A stretch of 64,000 nucleotides of DNA from Dokdonella_A sp964582225 (GCA_964582225.1 CAZORA010000001.1:62001-126000); one strand, 5' to 3'. Counted from the first letter of the stretch, positions 33,701 through 42,578 are shown. The notes: generated by a model from the sequence alone, not told the origin. Translations and numbers: made by a program.

Positions 33701-34141
33701 GTGGTGGTCTTCATCGGCTTCATCATGCTGGTCGGCATCGTGGTCAAGAACGCCATCGTGCTGATCGACCGCGTCAACCAGCTGCGCGGCGAAGGGCTGA
33801 GCAAGCGCGAGGCGCTGCTGCAGGCCGCGGAATCGCGCCTGCGCCCGATCGTGATGACCACCCTGTGCACCCTGATCGGCTTCGCGCCGCTGGCGATCGG
33901 CGTCGGCGAAGGCGCCGAGGTGCGCGCGCCGATGGCGCTGACCGTGATCGGCGGCCTCGCGGTCTCGACCCTGCTGACGCTGGTGGTGGTGCCGATCGTC
34001 TACGAGCTGCTCGACCGCCGCGGCGACGAGTGGTACGTGGCGCGAGCGCGCAGCGCGACGGACGGCACGGACGATTCCGACGCGGCGCGCGCCGGCATCG
34101 CCCCCCTCGGGCCGGCGCTCTCCGACGGGGCCGGCCGGTGA
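30776..34141 (+). CDS. RND efflux pump permease, first copy
   Basis: A 1,121-residue inner-membrane pump of the hydrophobe/amphiphile efflux group. It has the standard 12-helix plan with two large periplasmic loops. The proton-relay Asp pair is visible in GLALATGMVVDDSIVVLENI (helix 4). The N-terminus (ATRRRVSVGMLTLTLVLFGLIGL) and motif LPELSYPTLTVRTDFEGAAPLEIENLV are family-typical. About 80 extra residues between helices 6 and 7 (PAPARPLPRNRALRALARAARVLSEGLLQILPRALAWLTALLERSAG) form a basic amphipathic cytoplasmic insertion longer than in most pumps. Ends at 34141 and overlaps the second pump by 4 bp (GTGA). Confidence 0.93.
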   Translation: MNLPEFATRRRVSVGMLTLTLVLFGLIGLAGLKVNLLPELSYPTLTVRTDFEGAAPLEIENLVSQPVEEAVGVVKNLRKLHSVSRSGQSDVVLEFVWGTDMDLASLEVRDKLDALQLPLEAKKPLLLRFNPSTDPILRLGLSAGGEGPESEQSLKQLRRYADEDLRKRLEPVAGVAAVKVGGGLEDEIEVAIDQQRLARLGIDVNEVITRLRSENVNASGGRIEEGSQRFLVRTLNQFHSLDEMRELLIRIDAGVPVRLRDVAEISQGHKEREGIVRIDGREAVELAVYKEGDANTVSVAEAVKAELARQRDRLPAGAALATIEDQSVFIGHALREVKIDALLGGLLAILVIFFFLGDAWSTFIISLSLPVSLIATFFFMDQLQLSLNVMSLGGLALATGMVVDDSIVVLENIARLREKGASILDAAVRGTAEVGMAVTASTLTTVAVFFPLVFVQGIAGQLFRDQALTISFAMLVSLLVAMTLIPMLASLKGRSPLAFRDEAPAPARPLPRNRALRALARAARVLSEGLLQILPRALAWLTALLERSAGRALGRALRFVGRGVTAPYERAAAFYHRALPAALDRPWRVLGFAAAALAGALALLPTLGLDLIPQLAQGRFDMTVTLPPGTPLTDTDRLVAEISARHAGDPGVASIYGVAGSGTRLDANPTESGENIARLSIALENGGSRAVEAAEVERLRTSLRRADASVKFARPALFSFSAPLEIEIRGYDIEALTQAGQRLAARMKTSDRFADVRSTVEGGYPEVQVRFDQERAAALGLNTRDIADRLVRKVKGEVATRYEFRDRKIDVLVRARASDRGSVEDLRNLVVGNATAQPPAAAAAGDVPIRLGAVADVIAGEGPSEIHRVSQERVAIVSSNLRYGDLASAVAEVEGLVAANPLAAGVKVEVGGQGEELAESIRSLLFALGLAIFLVYLVMASQFESLLHPFVIMFSIPLAAVGAVLALKLSGSAISVVVFIGFIMLVGIVVKNAIVLIDRVNQLRGEGLSKREALLQAAESRLRPIVMTTLCTLIGFAPLAIGVGEGAEVRAPMALTVIGGLAVSTLLTLVVVPIVYELLDRRGDEWYVARARSATDGTDDSDAARAGIAPLGPALSDGAGR

Positions 34142-37100
34142 GCCTCGCCGAGCTCAGCCTGAAGCGGCCGGTGACTGCCGCCATGTTCTTCGTCTCGATG
34201 GTGGCGATCGGGCTGATCGCCGCGCTGCGCCTGCCACTCGAGCAGTTCCCGGCGATCGAGGCGCCGTTCCTGTCGGTACAGGTGCCGTATCCCGGCTCCA
34301 CGCCGGACGAGATCGAGCGCACGATCACCCGCCCGATCGAGGAGGCGCTGGCCACCCTGCCCGGCATCCAGCGCATGCAGTCGAGCTCCGACGCCGAGTC
34401 GGCGCAGCTGTTCCTGGAGTTCAAATGGGGCGAAAACGTCGCCGTCAAGGCGGTACAGGCGCGCGAGAAGATCGACGCAATTCGCGATCAGCTGCCGGAG
34501 GACGTCCAGCGCGTTTTCGTGCAGAAATTCTCCACCGCCGATCAGCCGGTGCTGCAGCTGCGCATCGCCAGCGACGGCGGCGATCTTTCCAGCGCCTGGG
34601 AGCTGATCGAGCGCAGCATCAAGCGCCCGCTGGAGCGGATCGCGGGCGTCGCCCGAGTGGACATTTCCGGCATCGGCAAGCCGGAGGTGCAGGTGGAGAT
34701 TGCCGCCGATCGTCTGGCCGCGCACGGGCTCGAACTGAACGAGCTCTACCGGAACCTGAGCCAGGCCAATTTTGCCCTGTCCGCGGGCCGGATCGATGCA
34801 AGCGGGCGGCGCTTGCGGGTGCAGCCGCTCGGCCAATGGCAGAGCCTCGACGACCTCCGCTCCGTGCCGCTCGACGCCAAGGGGCTCCGCCTCGGCGATA
34901 TCGCCAGCGTCCGCCTGCGCCCGGCACGGGTGGACTTCGCGCGCCGGCTGGACGGCAAGCCCGCGGTCGGCGTCGACATCTACCGCGAGCGCGACGCCAA
35001 CCTGGTCGAGGTCGGGCGCCGGGTGATGGATGCGGTCGCCCGGATCCAGGCCGCACCGGAGCTTTCCGGCATCCGCGTCTACACCCTGCAGAGCCAGGCC
35101 GACAGCGTCACCGGAAGCCTGCGCGAGCTCGCCGAAGCGGGCCTGATCGGCACCCTGCTGTCGGTGCTGGTGCTGTTCTTCTTCCTGCGCGACTGGGCGT
35201 CCACCCTGATGGTGTCGCTGGCCATCCCGATCTGCTTCGTGATGACGCTGGGCTGCATGCACTTCCTCGGCATCAGCCTCAACGTGCTGTCGATGATGGG
35301 CCTGCTGCTCGCGGTGGGCATGCTGGTCGACAACGCGGTGGTGGTGGTCGAGAGCATCTACCAGTACCGCGAAAAATTCCCCGGGCGGCCTTGGTATTCG
35401 GCGGTGCGCGGCACCCAGGTGGTCGGCATCGCGATCGCCGCCGGCACCCTGTCGAGCGTGGTGGTGTTTCTGCCCAACATCTTCGGCGAGACCAACAACA
35501 TCTCGATCTTCCTCGCCCAGGTGGCGATCGCCATGTCGATCGCCCATCTCGCCTCCTGGCTGGTCGCGGTCAGCATCGTGCCGATGCTGGCTTCACGTCT
35601 ACCGCCGCCGAAATACCTCGGTCGCGAAACCCTCGTTTCCCGCCTGCGCGAGCGCTACGCGCGAGCCGTGGACTGGACGCTCACGCGGCGGCGCAGGACG
35701 ATGCTGGCGCTGCTCGCGCTGCTCGCGGCCAGCGTGATTCCGGTGACGCAGACCAAGACCAGCATGTTCGACGGCGGCGAGGCGCGCCAGCTCCAGCTTT
35801 CCTGGCAGCTCAACGCACACTACCGCCTGCAGGACCTGCAGCCTGCCGTCGCGCGGGTGGAAAAATACCTCGAGGAGCACCGCGAGCGCTTCGAGATCCA
35901 GTCGGTCTACAGCTGGTACGGCGAGCAGGGCGAAGCGCAGACGCGAATCCTGCTGACCTCCGCCGACCGGGCGCGGCGCAGCGCGAAGGAGATCCAGGAG
36001 GAGATCCGCAGCGGCCTGCCGGCGGTGGCCGTCGGCAAGCTCGACTTCGACGGCGGCGACAGCGACGGCGGCAGCGGCGTCGACATCGCCCTGGCAGGGG
36101 ACTCGGCGGCCGAGCTGCGGGATCTCGCCGCCACCGTCGTGCCGATCTTGGCGCGCCTGCCGAGTCTGCGCGACGTGCGCACCGAGAAGGCGGGCGCAGA
36201 GCGCGAAGTCACCGCGCGGGTCGACCGCGTGCGCGCCCGCCAGTACGGCTTCGACGCGGAATCGGTCGCCAATTTCATCCAGATCGCGCTGCGCGGCATG
36301 CCGCTCGCGGACTTCCATTCCGGCGAGCGCACGCTGCCGGTGTGGCTGCGCTTCCAGGGCGCGGATGCGCAAAGCCTCGCCGGGCTTTCGGACTTCAAGC
36401 TGCGCGCCGCCGACGGCACGCAGATTCCGCTGCTGACGATGCTGCGCACCGACACCCGCGAGGCGCCCTCGGCGATCCAGCGCATCGACCGCAGCACGGC
36501 GCTCAGGATCAGCGCCAACCTGGCCGGCGGCAAGACCATGAGCGAGGCGCGGGCGGAGATCGGCGCAGCGCTCGGCAGCGTCGCCTTTCCGACCGGCTAC
36601 CGCTGGAGCTTCGGCCAGGGCTTCGACCGCGAGGACGAGGCCGGACGGCAGATGCTGTTCAACACCCTGATCGCGCTGGTGCTGGTCTACGCGCTCATGT
36701 GCGCGATGTTCGAGTCGCTGCTGTTTCCGGCGGCGATCCTGCTCACCTTCGGCTTCTCGGTCTTCGGCGTCTACTGGCTGTTCTGGCTCAGCGGCACGAC
36801 GTTCTCGATCATGGCCGCGATCGGCATCCTGATTCTGATGGGCGTGGTGGTGAACAACGGCATCGTGATGATCGTCCACGTCAACCAGCTCCGCCGCGAC
36901 GGCCACCCTCGCCGCGAGGCGCTGGTGATGGGCGCAAAAGAGCGCCTGCGGCCGGTGCTGATGACCATGGCCACCGCCATCCTCGGCATGCTGCCGCTGG
37001 CGATCGGTGGCGCCGCGGCCTGGAGCGACGGCCCGCCCTACGCGCCGATGGCCCGCGCGATCGCCGGCGGCCTGGCCTTCTCGACCGCGCTGACCCTGCT

Positions 37101-37212
37101 GGTGCTGCCCTGCATCTACTCGCTGCTCGACGACGCCCGGCTGTGGGCTGGGCGCGTGCTCGCCGACGCGCGCGCCGGACGCATTCGCCGCGCAGTCCTG
37201 CCGGCCGCCTGA
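34138..37212 (+). CDS. RND efflux pump permease, second copy
   Basis: A 1,024-residue RND pump. The GTG at 34138, in the GTGA overlap with the first pump, gives SLAELSLKRPVTAAMFFVSMVAIGLIAAL, the proper first helix; the frame extends far upstream but only as a shadow. The proton-relay region in helix 4 is LLLAVGMLVDNAVVVVESI, where one of the usual Asp pair (DD) is DN. The final helices contain AIGILILMGVVVNNGIVMIVHVNQLRRDG. Two different pumps with one adaptor suggests a heteromeric or MdtBC-like trimer, a known arrangement; that they assemble together is inference. Confidence 0.92.
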   Translation: MSLAELSLKRPVTAAMFFVSMVAIGLIAALRLPLEQFPAIEAPFLSVQVPYPGSTPDEIERTITRPIEEALATLPGIQRMQSSSDAESAQLFLEFKWGENVAVKAVQAREKIDAIRDQLPEDVQRVFVQKFSTADQPVLQLRIASDGGDLSSAWELIERSIKRPLERIAGVARVDISGIGKPEVQVEIAADRLAAHGLELNELYRNLSQANFALSAGRIDASGRRLRVQPLGQWQSLDDLRSVPLDAKGLRLGDIASVRLRPARVDFARRLDGKPAVGVDIYRERDANLVEVGRRVMDAVARIQAAPELSGIRVYTLQSQADSVTGSLRELAEAGLIGTLLSVLVLFFFLRDWASTLMVSLAIPICFVMTLGCMHFLGISLNVLSMMGLLLAVGMLVDNAVVVVESIYQYREKFPGRPWYSAVRGTQVVGIAIAAGTLSSVVVFLPNIFGETNNISIFLAQVAIAMSIAHLASWLVAVSIVPMLASRLPPPKYLGRETLVSRLRERYARAVDWTLTRRRRTMLALLALLAASVIPVTQTKTSMFDGGEARQLQLSWQLNAHYRLQDLQPAVARVEKYLEEHRERFEIQSVYSWYGEQGEAQTRILLTSADRARRSAKEIQEEIRSGLPAVAVGKLDFDGGDSDGGSGVDIALAGDSAAELRDLAATVVPILARLPSLRDVRTEKAGAEREVTARVDRVRARQYGFDAESVANFIQIALRGMPLADFHSGERTLPVWLRFQGADAQSLAGLSDFKLRAADGTQIPLLTMLRTDTREAPSAIQRIDRSTALRISANLAGGKTMSEARAEIGAALGSVAFPTGYRWSFGQGFDREDEAGRQMLFNTLIALVLVYALMCAMFESLLFPAAILLTFGFSVFGVYWLFWLSGTTFSIMAAIGILILMGVVVNNGIVMIVHVNQLRRDGHPRREALVMGAKERLRPVLMTMATAILGMLPLAIGGAAAWSDGPPYAPMARAIAGGLAFSTALTLLVLPCIYSLLDDARLWAGRVLADARAGRIRRAVLPAA

Positions 37213-37330
37213 AAGCACGCGGGGATCGAAGCCGGTTCTCCGTCGCCGTCCGCGCCGCCCGCGCAGCTTGCGCAAGCGCGGTCGACGCGATTACCGTGCG
37301 CGAACCAACGCGCTCCACGGGAAACTCCGC

Positions 37331-40249
37331 ATGTTCGGCAAGACCTGCAAGATCATCCTTGCGACGCTGCTGCTGACCACGACTTTTGCCGCGTCCGCGG
37401 CGGACGCGAGTCGCAGCGCCGTACCCGCTTCCCTCGGCGGTGGCAGCCTGCCGCTGAGCCAGATCGATGCCGTCCACTTTCCGGCCCTCGACATGGCCAC
37501 CGTCGCCGCCGAGGACGCGCTGCGCCAGGCCGACGGTGCGCCGGCCCGCTTCGCCATTCCGCACGAGGTGGCACTCGACCCCCGCCACGTCGGCACCTGG
37601 GAAGAGCGGGGCGCGCAAAGCATCTGGCGCTATCGTGTCGTCGCCGAAGACGCGCTCTCGCTCAATTTCGGCTTCACCCACTACCGCCTGCCGCCAAGCG
37701 CGCGGCTGTTCATTTACGACAGCGCCGGCCAGCACATCGCCGGCCCCTGGGACGCGCGCAAGAACCTGCCGGACGGCCAGCTGTGGACGCCGATCATCCC
37801 GGCCGGCGACGTCGTGATCGAGCTCGACGTCGACCGCGCCGAACGCGATCGGGTCGAGCTTCTGCTGGGGCGGATCAACCAGGGTTATCGCGGCCTCGGC
37901 CGGCACAGCGCCGGCTATGCGCAGCCCGACATCGGCCAGCCGAAATACGGCGAGGGCCCCTGCAGCGACGACGAAATCCAGTCCGGCACTTGCAACATGG
38001 ACGTCGCCTGCCTCGGCGAGGACGATCCCTGGAACGACCCGCGCCGCGCGGTCGGCGCGATCACCGTCGGCGGCTCCGACACCTGCACCGGCTCGCTGAT
38101 CAACAACACCGCCAACGATCGCCGGCGCCTGTTCGCCACCGCGAGCCACTGCGGCCTGACCGCCGGCAGCGCCGCCAGCGTCGTCGTCTACTGGAACTAC
38201 GAATGGCCGAGCTGCCGCACGCCGGGCGCTGCGGGCAGCGGCCAGGCCGGGCCGTTCAATCCGAACATGGCGAGCTCCGGCACCACCTTCGTCGCCGCCA
38301 CCCCAAATCCCTTCTCCGGCGGCAGCTGCTCTTCCGGCATGGGCCCGACCTGCACCGACTGGACCCTGGTCGAAATCAACGACCCGCTCGATCCAGCCTG
38401 GAACCTGTACTGGGAGGGCTGGGACCGGCGCAGCGCCGGCGCCATCTGCTCGCATCCCGGCGACCCCGGCTCGACCGACGGCTTCTGCGCCTCGATCCAC
38501 CACCCCAACGTGGACGAGAAGCGCATCACCTTCGTTGCCACCTCGCTGACCACCAGCAGCATCGCGGGCGGCAGCAACACGCACTGGCATGCGGCCTGGA
38601 CCACCAGCCCGCCGATCCTGCCCAATATCGTCAACCCGCCGCCGAGCCTGCCGCCCGGCGTCACTGAGCCGGGCTCCTCGGGCTCGCCGCTCTACAGCGC
38701 CGCACAGCGCATCGTCGGTGTGCTGAGTGGCGGCAACTCCTACTGCGGCGCCACCGGCTCCGACCTGTCCGACGAGTACGGCCAGCTCGCGGTCGCCTGG
38801 GAGGGCCGCGGCACGCCGGCGACGCGCATGAAGGACGCTCTGGACCCGCTCGGCAGCGACGCCGAGTTCATCGACGGCATGGGCATGAGCCCGTTCAGCC
38901 TGAGCCTCGATCCGCCCACGCTCGCGGTCTGCAGCAGCAGCGGGGGCAGCGCCAGCACCACGGTCGAAGTGAGCGCCGATCCCGGCTTCAGCGGCACGGT
39001 CGCGCTCAGCGCCGACGAGGTACCGGCAGGCGCCAGCGGCTCGTTCAGTCCCGCCAGCGTGAGCCCGCCGGCGAGTTCGACGTTCCAGCTCGACGACCTC
39101 GACGCGGCGGCCACCGGCCGCTACGCGATCAAGGTGATCGGCAGCAGCGGCACGGACTCGAGCTTCCGCAGCCTCGACCTGATGCTGAACGACGCGCTCC
39201 CCGCGCCGGTGGCGCTGAGCGTACCGGCCGACGGAGAAGCCGACGTGCCCACGACCGTACTGCTGTCGTGGGCCGCCGCGAACGGCGGCCCGGCGGAGTA
39301 CCGGGTCGAAGTGGCGAGCGACGCGGCGTTCGCCAATCTCGTCTTCAGCCGCACCCTGAGCGACGAGACCGCGGTCGCCGTGACGCCCGCGCTCGCGCCG
39401 CTCAGCACCTTCTACTGGCGGGTGCGCGCCGACAACGGCTGCGGCAGCGGCAGCTGGTCGGCGGTGCGCAGTTTCACCACCGGCGTCACCTTCCCCGAGC
39501 CCTACTGTCCGGTCAGCTTCCCCAACGCGGTGGAGCCGATCACCCGGGTGCAGTTCAGCGCCATCGACCACCGCAGCAGCGCCGCCGTCGACGGCAGTCC
39601 GGCGCACGAGGATTTCCTGGCGATCCCGGGGGGGACGATCGAACCGGGCGCCGACTACCTGCTGCTGGTCGAGGGCAATACCGCCGGCAACTACACCACC
39701 CGCGTCAAGGCCTGGTTCGACTGGGACCGCAGCGGCAGCTTCGAGGCCAGCGAGGGCTACTCGATCGGCAGCATCGCGAATTCCACCGGTGAAGACGGCA
39801 AGAACGCCAGCGCCACCGTCACGGTGCCGGCCACGCTCACGCCGGGCCCGGTGCGCATGCGGGTGATCAAGAAATACAGCACGGAGGCGGACCCCTGCAA
39901 CGGCGGCGGTTACGGACAGGCGGAGGACTACAGCCTGCAGTATTCCGACGTCCCGCCCAGCTTCCACGTCGGCGGCACGGTCAGCGGCCTGCTCGGCGGA
40001 GACCGGGTTTCCCTGTCACTGAACGGCGGCGCCGCGCTGACGCTCGGCAACGGCGGCTTCAGCTTCAGTGAAGAAATCGCCGATGGCGCTGCCTATGCAG
40101 TGACCGACGTGAGCAGCGGCCATCTCGCGAGCTGCAGCATCATCAACGGCAGCGGCACGATCGCCGGCGCCGATATCACGGACGTCGAGGTCGACTGCTC
40201 GCCGATCTACGTCGGCGATCTGATCTTCCGCGACGGCTTCGAGGACTGA
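37331..40249 (+). CDS. Secreted S1 serine protease, lysyl-endopeptidase-like, with FN3-like and GEVED domains
   Basis: A 972-residue preproprotein. It has a signal peptide (MFGKTCKIILATLLLTTTFAASA), a propeptide (about 25-200), and an S1 protease domain (about 205-515). The triad is His273 in TASHC, Asp343 in CTDWTLVEI, and Ser450 in TEPGSSGSPLYS. The sequence around GVLSGGNSYCGATGSDLSDEYG matches lysyl endopeptidases such as Achromobacter protease I. Further domains: a beta-rich module (about 520-620), an FN3-like one (625-717), a GEVED-type domain (725-870, AWFDWDRSGSFEASEGYS), a C-terminal beta domain (878-956), and a tail GDLIFRDGFED. The tail and beta domain recur in the M14 peptidase at 46790. 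It likely feeds on external protein. Confidence 0.9.
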   Translation: MFGKTCKIILATLLLTTTFAASAADASRSAVPASLGGGSLPLSQIDAVHFPALDMATVAAEDALRQADGAPARFAIPHEVALDPRHVGTWEERGAQSIWRYRVVAEDALSLNFGFTHYRLPPSARLFIYDSAGQHIAGPWDARKNLPDGQLWTPIIPAGDVVIELDVDRAERDRVELLLGRINQGYRGLGRHSAGYAQPDIGQPKYGEGPCSDDEIQSGTCNMDVACLGEDDPWNDPRRAVGAITVGGSDTCTGSLINNTANDRRRLFATASHCGLTAGSAASVVVYWNYEWPSCRTPGAAGSGQAGPFNPNMASSGTTFVAATPNPFSGGSCSSGMGPTCTDWTLVEINDPLDPAWNLYWEGWDRRSAGAICSHPGDPGSTDGFCASIHHPNVDEKRITFVATSLTTSSIAGGSNTHWHAAWTTSPPILPNIVNPPPSLPPGVTEPGSSGSPLYSAAQRIVGVLSGGNSYCGATGSDLSDEYGQLAVAWEGRGTPATRMKDALDPLGSDAEFIDGMGMSPFSLSLDPPTLAVCSSSGGSASTTVEVSADPGFSGTVALSADEVPAGASGSFSPASVSPPASSTFQLDDLDAAATGRYAIKVIGSSGTDSSFRSLDLMLNDALPAPVALSVPADGEADVPTTVLLSWAAANGGPAEYRVEVASDAAFANLVFSRTLSDETAVAVTPALAPLSTFYWRVRADNGCGSGSWSAVRSFTTGVTFPEPYCPVSFPNAVEPITRVQFSAIDHRSSAAVDGSPAHEDFLAIPGGTIEPGADYLLLVEGNTAGNYTTRVKAWFDWDRSGSFEASEGYSIGSIANSTGEDGKNASATVTVPATLTPGPVRMRVIKKYSTEADPCNGGGYGQAEDYSLQYSDVPPSFHVGGTVSGLLGGDRVSLSLNGGAALTLGNGGFSFSEEIADGAAYAVTDVSSGHLASCSIINGSGTIAGADITDVEVDCSPIYVGDLIFRDGFED

Positions 40250-40262
40250 GGAGCCGGAGCGT

Positions 40263-40293
40263 GCGGCCGGCCCTGCAGCGCGAGGCCGGCCGC
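40263..40293. terminator. GC-rich hairpin between convergent genes
   Basis: Perfect 10-bp inverted repeat GCGGCCGGCC (40263-40272) and GGCCGGCCGC (40284-40293) with an 11-base loop. It lies between the stops of the S1 protease and the cupin gene. There is no T tract, so it may be a factor-dependent or bidirectional terminator rather than a classic one. Confidence 0.55.
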
Positions 40294-40346
40294 CTCTGAC
40301 GAAGGCAGCGCGAGCTCGCGGGCCCGGTTTCCGGACGCCGCGCGGC

Positions 40347-40691
40347 TCAGTCGGCTTGAGCCGTCTGCGGATGCAGATGCACCGCGAGCCACAGGCTTCC
40401 CGCGGCGCTGCGCTCCACCGTGTGGGCCAGGCCAGCCGGCAGGAATAGCCAGTCGCCAACCGTGAGCTCGAGGATTTCCGCAGCGACGCGAAGGCGGGCG
40501 CTGCCGCGCAGCAGCACGACCCACTCGTCCTGCGCCTGCACGTACTCGCCAGGCTCCGGCGAAGCCGAGCTCAGAATGCGCTCGATCACGAGGTTGCGCT
40601 GACGCAGCAGCGGCTCGAAGTACTCGCCCGTAGCGGGCGGCTCGGCGGCGGCGAACAGATTGCCGCGTTCCAGCGGGGACGGCGACGACAC
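40347..40691 (-). CDS. Small cupin-domain protein
   Basis: A 114-residue single-domain cupin. Metal-binding regions fit the two cupin motifs loosely: QDEWVVLLRGSARLRVAAEILELTVGDWLFLPAGLAHTVE. The conserved His of motif 2 (AHTVE) is present; motif 1 is weak, without an HxH. The start is a GTG at 40691 four bases after the stop of the M28 peptidase gene, so it is probably cotranscribed with it. An upstream in-frame extension is rejected because it overlaps the peptidase. Role unknown; cupins of this size bind small ligands or act as isomerases. Confidence 0.75.
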   Translation of the reverse strand: MSSPSPLERGNLFAAAEPPATGEYFEPLLRQRNLVIERILSSASPEPGEYVQAQDEWVVLLRGSARLRVAAEILELTVGDWLFLPAGLAHTVERSAAGSLWLAVHLHPQTAQAD

Positions 40692-40695
40692 CGCT

Positions 40696-42345
40696 TCAGC
40701 GCCGCGCCGCGGCGCTCTCGTCGCGCACCGCCTTGAACTCGGAGCCCGGCTTCCACTCCGGCCAACGATTCGAATTGGCGAGGTCGCGACCGAGGCGATA
40801 GAGAAGGACGATGTCCTCCGCAGCGCCGCGCAGATCCCAGTCCGGACCCCAGGCGTCACAGGGCTGGTGGTAGCAGCGTCCGGTGTAGTCGTCGACCCAC
40901 TTCTGTCCGGCTTCGCGACCGCCGTCGACGAGGTCCGAAGCGCCAGCGAAACCCATCATCAAGAGCACCGGCACGCCGCGACGGGCAAAGGGGAAATGAT
41001 CGGAGCGGAAGAACAGGCCGCGCTCGGGCAGGGTTTCCGGGGTCAGCGTGCGCCCCTGCACGCGCGCCAGGCGCCGGAGCTCGTCCTCGAGCTCGTTCTG
41101 TCCGCCGCCAACCAGGATCACGTCGTGCGCCCTGCCGGCGGTCTGCAGGATGTCCACCGTGATGTTGGCGATGGTTCGGTCCAGCGGGTAGAGCGGGTCC
41201 CGGGCGTAGGTTTCCGAGCCGAGCAGGCCGCTCTCCTCGCCGGTCCAGAAGCCGAACACGATGCTGCGCGCCGGCGTGCGGTGGGCCTTGAAGACCCGGG
41301 CGATCTCCAGCAGGGCGGCGACGCCGAGCGCGTCGTCGTTGGCGCCACCACGAACCGTGCGGCCCTGCGCGTCCGGCGGACCCTTGCCGTAAGCGTCCCA
41401 GTGGGCGCCATACAGGATCACTTCGTCGGGGCGGCTGCGTCCGGCGATGCGCGCCAGCACGTTGTGGCTCAACACCTGCTGATGGCTCACCGGCACGTCG
41501 GCCGAGAAACTCGCCTCGGGCAGCGCGAGCGGGCGGAAATCGGCGCGACGCGCGGCGCGGCGCAGCTGCGCGAGGTCGAGTCCGGCGTCCCGGAACAGCT
41601 TGTTCGCGGTTTCTCCGGCGAGCCAACCCTGCAGCACCAGGCTCGTCATCCTGCCGGGTGCCGACACGCTGGCGAAGTTCTCGCCCTGGCCGCTCGAAGC
41701 CACGTTCCAGCCGTAGCCGGCGCCCGCGGTGTCGTGCACGATCAGGGCGGCGATCGCGCCGCGCCGCGAGGCTTCCTCGAACTTGTAGGTCCAGCGCCCG
41801 TAGTAGGTCATGGAGCGCCCGCCGAAACGCCCCGCTACCGGCTCCCCGGGCGGGGCCTCGAAGTCCGGATCGTTGACCAGGAACACCGCGACCTTGCCCG
41901 CCAGATCGACGCCCTTGAAGTCGTCCCAGTCCCGCTCTGGAGCGTGTACGCCGTAGCCGACGAAAACCATCGGTGCGCGCCGGATCAGCGCGCGATCCTC
42001 GTCGCGCAGCGTCGTCAAATACACCTCGCGGCCCTGCTGCCAGGGTTGCAGGCGGCCCTTCACCGTCACCCCGAGAGCGGTCGGCTTGCCGAGCCGGGTG
42101 TGCAGCAGCGGCGCCTCCTGCAGCCAGCTGCCGTCGCGCCCGCCCGGCTCCAGGCCCAGACCCTGCAGACGGCCGATCAGATAGCCGACGGTGCGATCTT
42201 CCCCGGACGTCGCCAGCGCGCGACCCTCGAAGAAATCTGAAGCCAGCAGCTTGACGGTGTCGGCCAGACGTTCGGCATCGATCTCCGCCGCCGGTGCGGG
42301 CAGCGCGAACAACAAGCAGCAAAGAAGAAGGAATGACCGGGACAT
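40696..42345 (-). CDS. Secreted M28-family zinc aminopeptidase
   Basis: A 549-residue peptidase with a signal peptide (MSRSFLLLCCLLFALPAPAA). A PA (protease-associated) domain (about 130-250) interrupts the chain, followed by the M28 catalytic domain. Zinc and catalytic residues appear in VILYGAHWDAYG (His, Asp), GGANDDALGVAALLEIAR (Asp), GEESGLLGSETYA (Glu-Glu), and FRSDHFPFARRG (His). It likely trims peptides in the periplasm or outside. The gene is divergent from katalase with 273 bp between starts, and the cupin gene follows it. The start at 42345 fits the signal peptide; the frame runs further upstream to 42435. Confidence 0.9.
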   Translation of the reverse strand: MSRSFLLLCCLLFALPAPAAEIDAERLADTVKLLASDFFEGRALATSGEDRTVGYLIGRLQGLGLEPGGRDGSWLQEAPLLHTRLGKPTALGVTVKGRLQPWQQGREVYLTTLRDEDRALIRRAPMVFVGYGVHAPERDWDDFKGVDLAGKVAVFLVNDPDFEAPPGEPVAGRFGGRSMTYYGRWTYKFEEASRRGAIAALIVHDTAGAGYGWNVASSGQGENFASVSAPGRMTSLVLQGWLAGETANKLFRDAGLDLAQLRRAARRADFRPLALPEASFSADVPVSHQQVLSHNVLARIAGRSRPDEVILYGAHWDAYGKGPPDAQGRTVRGGANDDALGVAALLEIARVFKAHRTPARSIVFGFWTGEESGLLGSETYARDPLYPLDRTIANITVDILQTAGRAHDVILVGGGQNELEDELRRLARVQGRTLTPETLPERGLFFRSDHFPFARRGVPVLLMMGFAGASDLVDGGREAGQKWVDDYTGRCYHQPCDAWGPDWDLRGAAEDIVLLYRLGRDLANSNRWPEWKPGSEFKAVRDESAAARR

Positions 42346-42510
42346 GGTGGCAGATCGTCGATAGCACCAAACGCGACCCAGAATGCAGGCAAGCGCGCGC
42401 CAGTGCAAATGGGCGGCGGCCAAAGAAGACTGCATGCGACGAGAATGCTGCGCGGACTACGGCAAACGATCGATTTCGCGGACGGACAAACGGCGCGACA
42501 ATCGCCCGAC

Positions 42511-42578
42511 TCATTGATGCATCCTATCGCTAAGCACCAATCAATCGATTTTGCTTTATTTCGTGGCGCGGCTAGGCT
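42511..42578 (+). promoter_or_regulatory. Candidate peroxide-responsive promoter of the catalase gene
   Basis: ATTGAT (42513-42518), 21 bases, ATCAAT (42540-42545), then 27 bases to TAGGCT (42573-42578), a candidate -10, with a TTGCTT -35 candidate 16 bases before it. This is the same arrangement as before ahpC, with no gaps. The inner 21 bases share C-T-A-T-N-G-C. A LysR-type activator such as OxyR is the likely binder. Confidence 0.65.

Noticed and set aside
37390..37408. Palindrome CGCGTCCGC-G-GCGGACGCG similar to the upstream site at 13601
   Set aside because: It lies inside the signal-peptide coding part of the S1 protease and has a different core; chance is likely in GC-rich DNA.
36881..39967. 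Minus-strand ORF of about 1,028 codons opposite the S1 protease
   Set aside because: The plus strand has a signal peptide, a catalytic triad and domain order; the minus frame has none.
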